NCBI RefSeq assembly: GCF_014646375.1
Contig: NZ_BMNI01000001.1
Span: 884,407-948,406 of the forward strand
DNA: 64,000 nt
Reading direction: 5' to 3'
Source of the DNA: Nocardioides phosphati
Lineage (GTDB): Bacteria > Actinomycetota > Actinomycetes > Propionibacteriales > Nocardioidaceae
Of this stretch, positions 31,017 through 38,006 are shown one piece after another. The notes under the pieces are model-generated. The model saw only the letters and a list, made by a program, of their open reading frames with translations, had not been told where the DNA came from and ran no database searches. The number at the start of each line of letters is the position of its first letter. Position 1 is the first letter of the stretch. Position numbers and translations under genes: made by a program.

Positions 31017-31499
31017 TTGACCTCCTCGGCCCTCACGGGTCGCCCCGACGTCGGCGACCTGGCACCTGACTTCACCCTGCGCGACCAGTTCGGGCAGGAC
31101 GTCAGCCTCTCGGCGTACCGCGGGCGCAAGTCGGTGCTGCTCTTCTTCTACCCGTTCGCGTTCTCCGGCGTCTGCACCGGCGAGCTCGGGGGAGTGCGCG
31201 AGCGGCTCGACGAGTTCCTCACCTTCGACAGCGAGCTGCTGGCGATCTCGTGCGACCCGACCTACAGCCTGCGGGCCTTCGCCGACCAGGACTCGCTCAA
31301 CTTCCCGCTGCTCTCCGACTACTGGCCGCACGGCGCCGTGTCGTCGGCGTACGGCGTGTTCAACGAGGTCAAGGGGTCACCGGAGCGCTCGTCGTTCCTC
31401 GTCGACACCGAGGGCGTCGTCCGCTGGGCGAAGCACAACGCACGCCACGAGGCACGCGATCTCTACGAGCACCTGGCCCAGCTGCGCGCGCTGACCTGA
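31017..31499 (+). CDS. ahpE: Peroxiredoxin, AhpE type
   Basis: Thiol peroxidase of 160 residues. Peroxidatic Cys in FAFSGVCTGELGGVRERL; DFTLRDQFGQDVSLS and FPLLSDYWPHGAVSSAYGVFNE closely follow mycobacterial AhpE. A second Cys (AISCDP) is present, so a resolving role is possible. TTG at 31017 has GGAG eight bases upstream; a GTG at 30996 overlapping the synthetase gene is the alternative. Confidence 0.88.
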   Translation: MTSSALTGRPDVGDLAPDFTLRDQFGQDVSLSAYRGRKSVLLFFYPFAFSGVCTGELGGVRERLDEFLTFDSELLAISCDPTYSLRAFADQDSLNFPLLSDYWPHGAVSSAYGVFNEVKGSPERSSFLVDTEGVVRWAKHNARHEARDLYEHLAQLRALT

Positions 31500-31610
31500 C
31501 GTCCGGAAAAGGCCGGGTCGCGCGGCGTGGTCTGGACCGGATCACGACCTGATCACGATTTTTGGCGATTCGGCAGACAAGGCCCGGCATGGTGCGCCAA
31601 TATTCAAGTG

Positions 31611-31648
31611 CTGCGACCGCTGGGGACCCGAGACCCCGGCGGTCGCAG
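31611..31648 (+). terminator. Hairpin terminator of the backbone operon
   Basis: Fifteen-base arms (31611-31625 and 31634-31648) with a single G-T pair, followed by TTCAGTTT. Bases 31500-31610 otherwise hold nothing recognisable. Confidence 0.7.
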
Positions 31649-31734
31649 CTTCAGTTTCCCGGTGATGTGCCGGTCCGATTCCGCCCCCGGCGCGCGACTC
31701 GCGTAAGGTGCCGGAGGCCCGCTTGCGGGTGCCA

Positions 31735-31806
31735 GGGCGTGTAGCTCAGCGGTAGAGCTTCCGGTTTACACCCGGACGGTCGGGGGTTCGAACCCCTCCG
31801 CGCCCA
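31735..31806 (+). tRNA. tRNA-Val (TAC)
   Basis: Acceptor GGGCGTG pairs with CGCGCCC, anticodon stem TCCGG/CCGGA with loop TTTACAC (anticodon TAC), T loop TTCGAAC, discriminator A; CCA not encoded. It is the last backbone feature before the prophage and the probable attachment gene. Confidence 0.95.
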
Positions 31807-31870
31807 CGTAACAACTACCCATATCTCCCTATCTCGGGCTATGCGTAGGCTAACGTGTAGGCTAACGTCG
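31790..31870. other. Probable prophage end (att junction) with 12-bp tandem repeat
   Basis: The sequence changes here from host-like GC-rich DNA to an AT-richer stretch right after the tRNA-Val 3' end. GTAGGCTAACGT occurs twice in tandem (31845-31856, 31857-31868). The core cannot be fixed without the other prophage end. Confidence 0.5.
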
Positions 31871-31874
31871 ATGC

Positions 31875-32024
31875 ATGAGGCGTAAGTATCTAGCACCCCG
31901 GAGCCGGATAGTTATTCGGCTGAATGCCTGCGACGAGATGGCTCGGCGATCCTTCAGTGTGCGTGATCTGCGTCGCGGCGAGATCTCCGAAACCACCAGT
32001 CACCAGCCCGAGGTCGAGTCATGA
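31875..32024 (+). CDS. Small basic ORF coupled to a lipoprotein gene
   Basis: 49 residues, MRRKYLAPRSRIVIRLNACDEMARR onward, rich in Arg. No known domain recognised. Its stop overlaps the next start as ATGA, a sign of a real coupled gene. No ribosome site; the two TAGGCT elements upstream look like -10 boxes, so it could be leaderless. Possibly a small DNA-binding regulator, but this is speculation. Confidence 0.5.
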   Translation: MRRKYLAPRSRIVIRLNACDEMARRSFSVRDLRRGEISETTSHQPEVES

Positions 32025-32590
32025 TGGTCGGCATGCGCAAGTTGATCGCCGCCCTGGCCGTGCCCCTCGTCATGGCCTCCGCGTGTGGCGGCTCCGAGAA
32101 GCCGAAGGCCACGCCGGCCCATGTGACGGTTACTGCTTCTGCCTCCGCGGCTCAGACCAACGAGGCAGCCCCGCCGCAGGTCGGCGACGGCGCACTGCAG
32201 ATTGGCCAGGTGCGCCACGGCAGCGGCATCGACACGACCGTGATGGAGGTCCAGATCCCGCTGCGCGGACGACCCGACTACCTCGCCGACGAGCCCGACG
32301 TCTTCGCTGGGATCCGAGCCAAGGAATGCGCCCATGCTGACGCCACTGAGTCGTTCGATATCGGCTGGTCGGACTTTGCGCTCGTCGACCCGGACGGTTC
32401 GAGCTACCCGGGCGCGTCGGAGAGCTGGGACGACTGGCCGCCGAAGCCCCATCTCCCGATGGTCGGAACGCTCGGCGCCGGTCGATGCGTCCAAGGCTGG
32501 GTTCTCGTCGAACTTCCGGCGGGCGCCAAGGTCGGCCGCGTCGCGCTGGGTGACCCCGGCGACCCGGCCGCCGAGTGGCTTCTGAAATGA
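32021..32590 (+). CDS. Prophage-end lipoprotein
   Basis: 189 residues. Signal peptide with lipobox MASAC-GG, a Thr/Ala linker, then a DUF4352-like beta domain (about 55-189) with two Cys (KECAHAD and GRCVQGW). It is on the opposite strand from all phage late genes and next to the prophage end, the usual place for lysogen-expressed genes such as superinfection-exclusion lipoproteins. That role is inferred; host origin is possible. Confidence 0.75.
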   Translation: MMVGMRKLIAALAVPLVMASACGGSEKPKATPAHVTVTASASAAQTNEAAPPQVGDGALQIGQVRHGSGIDTTVMEVQIPLRGRPDYLADEPDVFAGIRAKECAHADATESFDIGWSDFALVDPDGSSYPGASESWDDWPPKPHLPMVGTLGAGRCVQGWVLVELPAGAKVGRVALGDPGDPAAEWLLK

Positions 32591-32592
32591 CG

Positions 32593-32630
32593 AAGTGCCC
32601 CGCCTCCCGATGCTGGGAGGCGGGGCACTT
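32593..32630. terminator. Strong bidirectional terminator
   Basis: Perfect 16-bp arms (32593-32608, 32615-32630) with T-rich flank, separating the plus-strand lipoprotein from the minus-strand late operon. Confidence 0.92.
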
Positions 32631-32649
32631 TTGCGTCTGCGCGGTGGCG

Positions 32650-33786
32650 CTACCGCGGACTCAGGATCTGCGTGAGCGTCGCGGCCATCAGGGCGTACCC
32701 CTTCGCTGAGGCGTGGGGCAGCTTGGACTGGTTGAACAGGGAGTAAGGGTCCGTGGCGGAGGCGGCCGGCATTCGCGCTGAGTGGTCGACCACCACCACA
32801 GTGGAGTCCGCCGCCTCGATCGCGCGCATGGCCGCGACGTAGTTGGCCCACGGCTCGACGGCCGCCGCCCCGTTCTGCGCGTTGTAAGCCGCGTTGAGGA
32901 TCAGCGGCGCGGACACCTGCTTCCGGAGGTTGGTGATCAGGGTGCTGAGGTTCGTCTTGAACTGAGCCGACGACACGTTGCCGATCGACGTCAGCGAGTC
33001 GTTGGTGCCGAGGTCGAGGATCACGAGATCAGGCGAGAGCGACTTCTGCGCGGCGGGCCAGCCGGTCGCCGCGTAGTCGTTCCAGTTCTTCGCGGTGGTG
33101 CCCGAGACGCCACAGTTGTGCACCATGACGCCGGAGTTCTCGTCGCCCTTGTATTCCGTCACTCCGAAGAGCGTCCACGAGGCACCCGCGTTGAATCCGA
33201 CCTCGATGCTCGTGTTCGCGGCTGCGGCGACGTGCAGAGTGTTCAGTCCGGGCGTGACCGCCGTGCTGAACGTGACCGCCGTGCCGCCGTCGATCTTGTA
33301 GTAGCCGCCCGTGGTCGAGCCCCCGGAGGAGGGCGCGAAGTAGACGACGTCGAACGAGGTCACAGGCGAGGACAGGGTGTCGATCGCCTTCTGACCGGCC
33401 GCGCCGAGAGTGATGTAGTAGTCGTTCGGCCCGTATCCGAGGCCGTAGACCGCTCCGCCACTGATCTGAAGGGGCCAGAACGAGTGATTCGCGCCTACCT
33501 GCCCGTTCGCGCCGATGAAGCCCCGGCCCGCCGACGTGATGCCGTTGCGCGCCCTGAGGGCGGCGGCGGTCTGCGCCGGGAGCGTCTCGGCCCACGACGA
33601 GAGCCCGTAGCCCATGACGAGCGAGTCGCCGAACATGACGATGTTCGCGCGCTTGCGGGAGGAGTTGGCGAGCGCCGCGAACCACGGGAGGAGTCGGTCG
33701 TAGCGGTAGGTCGGGGAGACCTCGGTCGTCGAGGGGATCGCGATCGAGTCCAGGCGCCGGCCGGTGGAGTCCTTCATGTAGCCCAT
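32650..33786 (-). CDS. Phage SGNH/GDSL-type hydrolase, tail-associated
   Basis: 378 residues; last gene of the late operon. Block I VMFGDSLVMG (Ser about 55), Gly/Asn blocks, LGTND block, and C-terminal His motif LPHASAKGY. The N-terminus YMKDSTGRRLDSI resembles tail-tip proteins. Probably deacylates or trims surface glycans at the tail tip. ATG at 33786 has GGGAGG ten bases upstream; GTG at 33795 is possible. Confidence 0.85.
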   Translation of the reverse strand: MGYMKDSTGRRLDSIAIPSTTEVSPTYRYDRLLPWFAALANSSRKRANIVMFGDSLVMGYGLSSWAETLPAQTAAALRARNGITSAGRGFIGANGQVGANHSFWPLQISGGAVYGLGYGPNDYYITLGAAGQKAIDTLSSPVTSFDVVYFAPSSGGSTTGGYYKIDGGTAVTFSTAVTPGLNTLHVAAAANTSIEVGFNAGASWTLFGVTEYKGDENSGVMVHNCGVSGTTAKNWNDYAATGWPAAQKSLSPDLVILDLGTNDSLTSIGNVSSAQFKTNLSTLITNLRKQVSAPLILNAAYNAQNGAAAVEPWANYVAAMRAIEAADSTVVVVDHSARMPAASATDPYSLFNQSKLPHASAKGYALMAATLTQILSPR

Positions 33787-33791
33787 GCGGC

Positions 33792-34313
33792 TCACGCCTC
33801 CCAGACGATGTCGGTGATCTCGTGCGTGGCGGGGTCGACCTTCACGGTGATGTGCCCGCCGGTCATCGGCGCGCCGGTGTCGGACCGCTCGAAGGTGACG
33901 TAGGTCCCGAAGAGTGAGGCCCGCACCCCGCTGGTGGGGTTGTCGATCAGGGCCCGCACGGTGGCGTCCGTGAGGCTCTCCGCCGGGATCGGCGCAGGCG
34001 CGACCGTGATCAGGTCGGCGAGGTCCACCGTGCCCAGCGATGCCGGCAGGTAGAAGCTCTCGTCGATGCCATGTGGACCGAGCAGCCGGTACTGGAAGCC
34101 CGTCGGCGTGAGGCTCACGTCATCGGTTGCCGGGAGCACCACGGAGAAGGCGCCTGTGTTGTCGGGCCGAATGGTGACCGCGCCGGCCAAGATGACGTTG
34201 TCTGTGGCGTCCACCACCCGTTCGACGTTCGCGAGGACCGAAAGGTTGGAGCGCGTTGGGTCGCCAGAAGGACTGGTGACCGTTCCGGTCAACGTGACGG
34301 TCGAGTACGACAT
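33792..34313 (-). CDS. Minor tail / receptor-binding-associated protein
   Basis: 173 residues, beta-rich, starting YSTVTLTGTVTSPSGDPTRSNLSV, a carboxypeptidase-regulatory-like pattern common in actinophage tail proteins. Lies between small membrane-protein and SGNH genes. Function inferred by position. Confidence 0.6.
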   Translation of the reverse strand: MSYSTVTLTGTVTSPSGDPTRSNLSVLANVERVVDATDNVILAGAVTIRPDNTGAFSVVLPATDDVSLTPTGFQYRLLGPHGIDESFYLPASLGTVDLADLITVAPAPIPAESLTDATVRALIDNPTSGVRASLFGTYVTFERSDTGAPMTGGHITVKVDPATHEITDIVWEA

Positions 34314-34502
34314 TCACTGCTCCTTGGGGGGTCGGAAGTGCCACGCAAGGGCGGCGACGATGGCGACCCCAATGACCGGGTAGCGCCTGTGGATGGCCGT
34401 GATGGTGGGTGCGCGTCCGGTGAGGATCGCGAGCGTTTCGTAGGTGCAGAGGCCCGCAACGACGGCCTTGACGGCGTCGGACTCCTCAAGCTCGCTGAGC
34501 AT
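34314..34502 (-). CDS. Small membrane protein next to holin
   Basis: 62 residues with one hydrophobic helix (YPVIGVAIVAALAWHF, about 41-56) and a charged C-terminus. Immediately after the holin; may assist lysis. Confidence 0.55.
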   Translation of the reverse strand: MLSELEESDAVKAVVAGLCTYETLAILTGRAPTITAIHRRYPVIGVAIVAALAWHFRPPKEQ

Positions 34503-34504
34503 CG

Positions 34505-34711
34505 CTACGCCTCGCGACGACCTGTGATGCCGCGCTGGGCGACGGTGGTCAGGATGGACGCAAGCCCAGCCATGCCCGACACGGAGACGAGCGTGAGCCA
34601 GTCGGTGTCGAGCAGGCCGGTCCCGTCGGCGACGAGCATGGCGGCGGCGGACTGGCAGACGGTGCGGACGGCACGGTCGGCGAGGTCGCGGAAGTAGGTG
34701 GGGATCTTCAT
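34505..34711 (-). CDS. Holin, r1t type
   Basis: 68 residues. FRDLADRAVRTVCQSAAAMLVADGTGLLDTDWLTLVSVSGMAGL matches the r1t holin pattern with two hydrophobic segments. Permeabilises the membrane to release the endolysin. ATG overlaps the endolysin stop as ATGA. Confidence 0.88.
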   Translation of the reverse strand: MKIPTYFRDLADRAVRTVCQSAAAMLVADGTGLLDTDWLTLVSVSGMAGLASILTTVAQRGITGRREA

Positions 34712-35988
34712 GACTCGATGACCGCCTTCTGGGTGGGGTTGGCGGCGAGGAGACGCTTGCCGCGGGGTGAGGTCATGAGCGCGCGGGCGCGCCGCTCGCA
34801 GGTGGGGAGGTCGCGGTTGATCTCGGTGTGCATCTCGTCCTTGCGGGCCGTGTAGTCGCCGCCCCAGCGCAGGCAGCCGCGGTACAGGACGAGGCGGGCG
34901 TGGATCTTGACGACCTGCCACGGCTTGAATGTGCCGACCTTCCCCAGCGGGTGCGTGGTCGCGTTGAGGTCCATCGCCGTGCCCGAGGCATGGTTCGACA
35001 GGGTGGTGGAGTAGCCGCGCACCGTCCGGTAGGCGTAACCCCAGTCATCGAGCGTCTTGGCAAGCACGGGCTCGACGACGTCGGCGAACCACAGCGCGTA
35101 GTGCGCGAGGAGGAACCCGGCCGAGCCGTTGCGGAGGCGCAGGGTGAAGTCACCGGAGCGGGCCGGGATCACCCACGTGTAGAGCTTGGTGGAGTCGCTG
35201 GCGAGCGCGGGCCAGTGGTTCTGCGAGGTGGACATGAGGGGCTCCTTCTTCGGTGGCCGCGCCTTGACGGGGGCGTGGAGGGTGACGCGGATGCCCCTGT
35301 GGTCGGAGGCGGGGTTGGGCGGGAGGATCCGCCAGGAGTCGACGTGTCGGCCGCGGCCGATGAACCAGTCGATGAGCCGGCCGCCGGCGTGCGTGCCACC
35401 CGAGGGGAGGGTGGTCGGCGCCTTGAGCTCGGGCCATGCGGCAGCAACCCACTGCTGCGTCCGCGGCTTGTGCAGGTTGAGGTTCCAATCAGCGAACGCG
35501 TCAACCGCGCCGGGTCGATAGAGCACGGCGAGGCGGTTGTGCGCGACCCGGTACTGCTGCACTGCCGCCCGATACGCAGCGGCACGGGGCGAGTCCCACT
35601 GGCCCTCCACTGTCGCGGGGAGGTGCGCGTCGGACACGAGGTAGATGAGGCCCGTGTCGACGTGCTCGAGGACCGCGAACAGGGCGATGACGCGACCACC
35701 GGGACCGAGGTCGGGGCCGATGACCCGCGCCTCCCAATGCAGGACTCGCCACACGGAATCGCGGACCAGCATCGCGACCTCTGCCGCGTCCCCGTGCTTG
35801 GTGTCCTGCAGGACCGTGAAGCCGGGGACCTTCCGCAGCGCCCGCCGGCGCCGCCAGCCGGCGACCTCGGTGAGGGTGATGATGTCCCGCGCGAGAGCCG
35901 ATGCCTGCACCTGTCGAAGCAGGAGGCGGGGCGCGCGGTCGTAGCGGCCCGAGAGCTTGTCGATCAGGATGGCGGCATAGCGCGTCAT
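34708..35988 (-). CDS. Endolysin-like fusion: EEP-type nuclease domain plus M15 peptidase, with internal start
   Basis: 426 residues. Residues 1-245 carry exonuclease-endonuclease-phosphatase (EEP) signatures: ITLTEVAGW (E41), VSDAHLP (D120/H122), DWNLNL (D167, N169) and ASDHRG (D229/H230). Residues 255-426 are a peptidoglycan M15-type peptidase with SNHASGTAMDLNATTHPLG and a late His in EMHTEINRD. Met252 (base 35235) is preceded by AAGAAGGAG seven bases upstream, so a 175-residue peptidase can be made separately. Why a nuclease-type domain is joined to a lysin is unknown. Confidence 0.82.
   Translation of the reverse strand: MTRYAAILIDKLSGRYDRAPRLLLRQVQASALARDIITLTEVAGWRRRRALRKVPGFTVLQDTKHGDAAEVAMLVRDSVWRVLHWEARVIGPDLGPGGRVIALFAVLEHVDTGLIYLVSDAHLPATVEGQWDSPRAAAYRAAVQQYRVAHNRLAVLYRPGAVDAFADWNLNLHKPRTQQWVAAAWPELKAPTTLPSGGTHAGGRLIDWFIGRGRHVDSWRILPPNPASDHRGIRVTLHAPVKARPPKKEPLMSTSQNHWPALASDSTKLYTWVIPARSGDFTLRLRNGSAGFLLAHYALWFADVVEPVLAKTLDDWGYAYRTVRGYSTTLSNHASGTAMDLNATTHPLGKVGTFKPWQVVKIHARLVLYRGCLRWGGDYTARKDEMHTEINRDLPTCERRARALMTSPRGKRLLAANPTQKAVIES
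35227..35250 (-). promoter_or_regulatory. Internal ribosome binding site within the endolysin gene
   Basis: AAGAAGGAG codes for Lys-Lys-Glu and sits seven bases before ATG 35235, a near-consensus Shine-Dalgarno inside an open frame. It would give the peptidase without the nuclease-type domain. Confidence 0.7.
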
Positions 35989-36113
35989 GGCCCCTCCAGG
36001 GGATAGATGCCGGTCTGCTCATGCGCGACGCAAGGGCAGTGGTCGCAGTCGAGCCACAGGTGCTCGTGACCGCAGTGGGGGCAGGGAGCCTGGCGAGAGA
36101 CTGGCCCGCGCAT
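35985..36113 (-). CDS. Cys-rich mini-protein (zinc ribbon-like)
   Basis: 42 residues with CPHCGHEHLWLDCDHCPC, a probable zinc site. ATGA overlap with the endolysin start. Function unknown. Confidence 0.7.
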   Translation of the reverse strand: MRGPVSRQAPCPHCGHEHLWLDCDHCPCVAHEQTGIYPLEGP

Positions 36114-36115
36114 GA

Positions 36116-36400
36116 CTACTTGCCGAGCGCCGTCGGCAGCCAGTTGCCGACCAGCCCGCCAGCCGCCGCAGCGAAACCAGTGACGATCCAGATCTTCTTC
36201 TCGATCGCCGACACCCGCTTGTCGAGGCCATCGACCTTGTCCTCAAGGCGCTTCGCGTGACCCTGAGCGGCTTCGTCCTGCGCGACCATCTTCGTCACCA
36301 CGTCCGTCAGGCTCGTCACCTTCGTGTAGACCTCGGCAGGAGTGATGATGATCGACCCCTCAGGGACAACCGTCGTCGGCTGATGCTGCGCTGCGCTCAC
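36116..36400 (-). CDS. Coiled-coil membrane protein (XhlA-like)
   Basis: 94 residues. Coiled coil (about 30-68, AKRLEDKVDGLDKRVSAIEKKI) followed by one C-terminal membrane helix (VTGFAAAAGGLVGNWL). This layout resembles phage hemolysin XhlA-type lysis proteins. GTG at 36400 has AGGAGG upstream. Confidence 0.72.
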   Translation of the reverse strand: MSAAQHQPTTVVPEGSIIITPAEVYTKVTSLTDVVTKMVAQDEAAQGHAKRLEDKVDGLDKRVSAIEKKIWIVTGFAAAAGGLVGNWLPTALGK

Positions 36401-36401
36401 G

Positions 36402-38006
36402 TCACCGCCTCCTGTCGCGACGCTTGAGCAACTTGCGCAGCGCGTTCGCGGTAGTACGTGCATCGGCATCCAGCTCGAGCTCAACCGAGTGCGAGTCGGA
36501 GTTGTACGTCGCCGACCAGATGCGGAACACCGTCAGCCCGTCGTTGCTCGAGGCGTTGAGCGCGTCGGGGTACGACTCGACACCACGCACCCGGATCAAC
36601 TCGCCGGGCTCGATCTCGAACGGCTCGACCATGCGGCCGGTCGCGAGGTCGCGGATCCGGCGCGAGACAGTCAGGGTGCCCGAGTTCTTCGGGGCCCGGT
36701 GCTCGTCGAGGAAGTTGTCGCCCGCCTTCTCTGCCGCCGCCACTGAGCCGACCTCGTCAGAGAGGTCGATGATCGCCCGGCGCGTGATGCCCTTGTCGTC
36801 GAGGATGGGGCACGCGCCGGTACGCAGCACCTGCCGCACGAACCCGTCGGCACGGACCCACCGCACCGTCACCTCGTTGTAGAGATCCTGCGCAGAGACA
36901 GGGAACGAGCCGCCGTCGTCGAGCGTCGCCTCATAGCGGACGGTCGTCGGCCACGCCTCCCACCGGAACCCGTAGCCGTTGCCCGTGTCCGCACTGGTGG
37001 TCCAGCGGAAAGCGGGCTCCAGTGCCATCAGGTCGTTGAGCACCTGCTCGGCAGTGGTGCCATCGACGTAGGCGAGCTGGTCGATCGTGTAGACGCCCTC
37101 AGTGCTGACGACTGCGCTGGCTCCGTCGAAGCGGGACAGGATGCGCCCGAGCAGGTCGTTGACCACCTGGTGCGCCACGACGGTGTTGGTCGTGTAGCCG
37201 CTCAGGAGGTCCACGCCGGTAGCCGACTTCAACAGCGCGCGGATCTTGATCTGCGAGAAGCCGAACCAGGTGTTGGTGCCACCCGTGGTCGAGGTCGTCT
37301 GACGGGCGCAGCGAACACTGACGATGTCGTCGCCGTTGGGGAAGTTGGTGACGACGACGCCGGTCCGGGTCGAGCTCGTGGTCGACGCGCCGATGTCGAC
37401 GGCCGCGTTGCCGCCACCCGTGGGCGTGTTCCTCGTGACGACCATCTGGTGCCAGTCCGCGCCGTTGACTCCTGCGTCCATGACGACGCTGATGCGGGCG
37501 AGCTTCTGCCGCGACTGGTAGAGCGCCCGGTAGACCCAGTCACCCAGCCATGTGGTGCTGATCGTCTTGCCCTCGTCGGCGACCACCTCGAGCGAGGGGG
37601 TGTTGGCGTTGATCTCGGACGTGTTGGTCGTCGCGCTCTTCGACGAGGCCGAGGACCGCACGAACTGCGTGGTGGCCTGATCGACCACGACGTAGGGGAA
37701 CGTGATGTCACTGGCGCACTGGGCAGGCCCAAACGCGACCATGTCCCAGACCTGCCCGGACCCATCAGTTCCGCGGCCCTGGTCAGTCAGGTCCCCGTCG
37801 GCGATGATCTCGGCCGAGCGCGCGTCGTAGATCGTGACGTGCTCAAGCAGGTCGAGATTGGCGTCGAACTTGTCGAGCGGGCGGGCGAGGCGCAGTGCGA
37901 TCGACTTGACCCCGCCGACGGCCTCCTTGCGGATCTGCAGTCCGGCAACCTCGTTGGTGATGTGGCGTGTGCCAACGCGGACCGTCAGCGGCACAGGCAG
38001 GCTCAT
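36402..38006 (-). CDS. Minor tail protein (tail-tip hub-like)
   Basis: 534 residues. Begins SLPVPLTVRVGTRHITNEV and contains a virus-type ReqiPepy6 Gp37-like or endopeptidase-tail-like architecture (EGVYTIDQLAYVDGTTAEQVLNDLM; YRRAIIDL; FEIEPGELIRVRG). Follows the distal tail protein in the order expected of a hub. ATGA overlap with the upstream gene sets the start at 38006. Confidence 0.75.
   Translation of the reverse strand: MSLPVPLTVRVGTRHITNEVAGLQIRKEAVGGVKSIALRLARPLDKFDANLDLLEHVTIYDARSAEIIADGDLTDQGRGTDGSGQVWDMVAFGPAQCASDITFPYVVVDQATTQFVRSSASSKSATTNTSEINANTPSLEVVADEGKTISTTWLGDWVYRALYQSRQKLARISVVMDAGVNGADWHQMVVTRNTPTGGGNAAVDIGASTTSSTRTGVVVTNFPNGDDIVSVRCARQTTSTTGGTNTWFGFSQIKIRALLKSATGVDLLSGYTTNTVVAHQVVNDLLGRILSRFDGASAVVSTEGVYTIDQLAYVDGTTAEQVLNDLMALEPAFRWTTSADTGNGYGFRWEAWPTTVRYEATLDDGGSFPVSAQDLYNEVTVRWVRADGFVRQVLRTGACPILDDKGITRRAIIDLSDEVGSVAAAEKAGDNFLDEHRAPKNSGTLTVSRRIRDLATGRMVEPFEIEPGELIRVRGVESYPDALNASSNDGLTVFRIWSATYNSDSHSVELELDADARTTANALRKLLKRRDRRR

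Noticed and set aside
31651..31896. Minus-strand ORF across tRNA-Val (GSNPRPSGCKPEALPL)
   Set aside because: Well-known spurious reading of tRNA sequence in GC-rich genomes.
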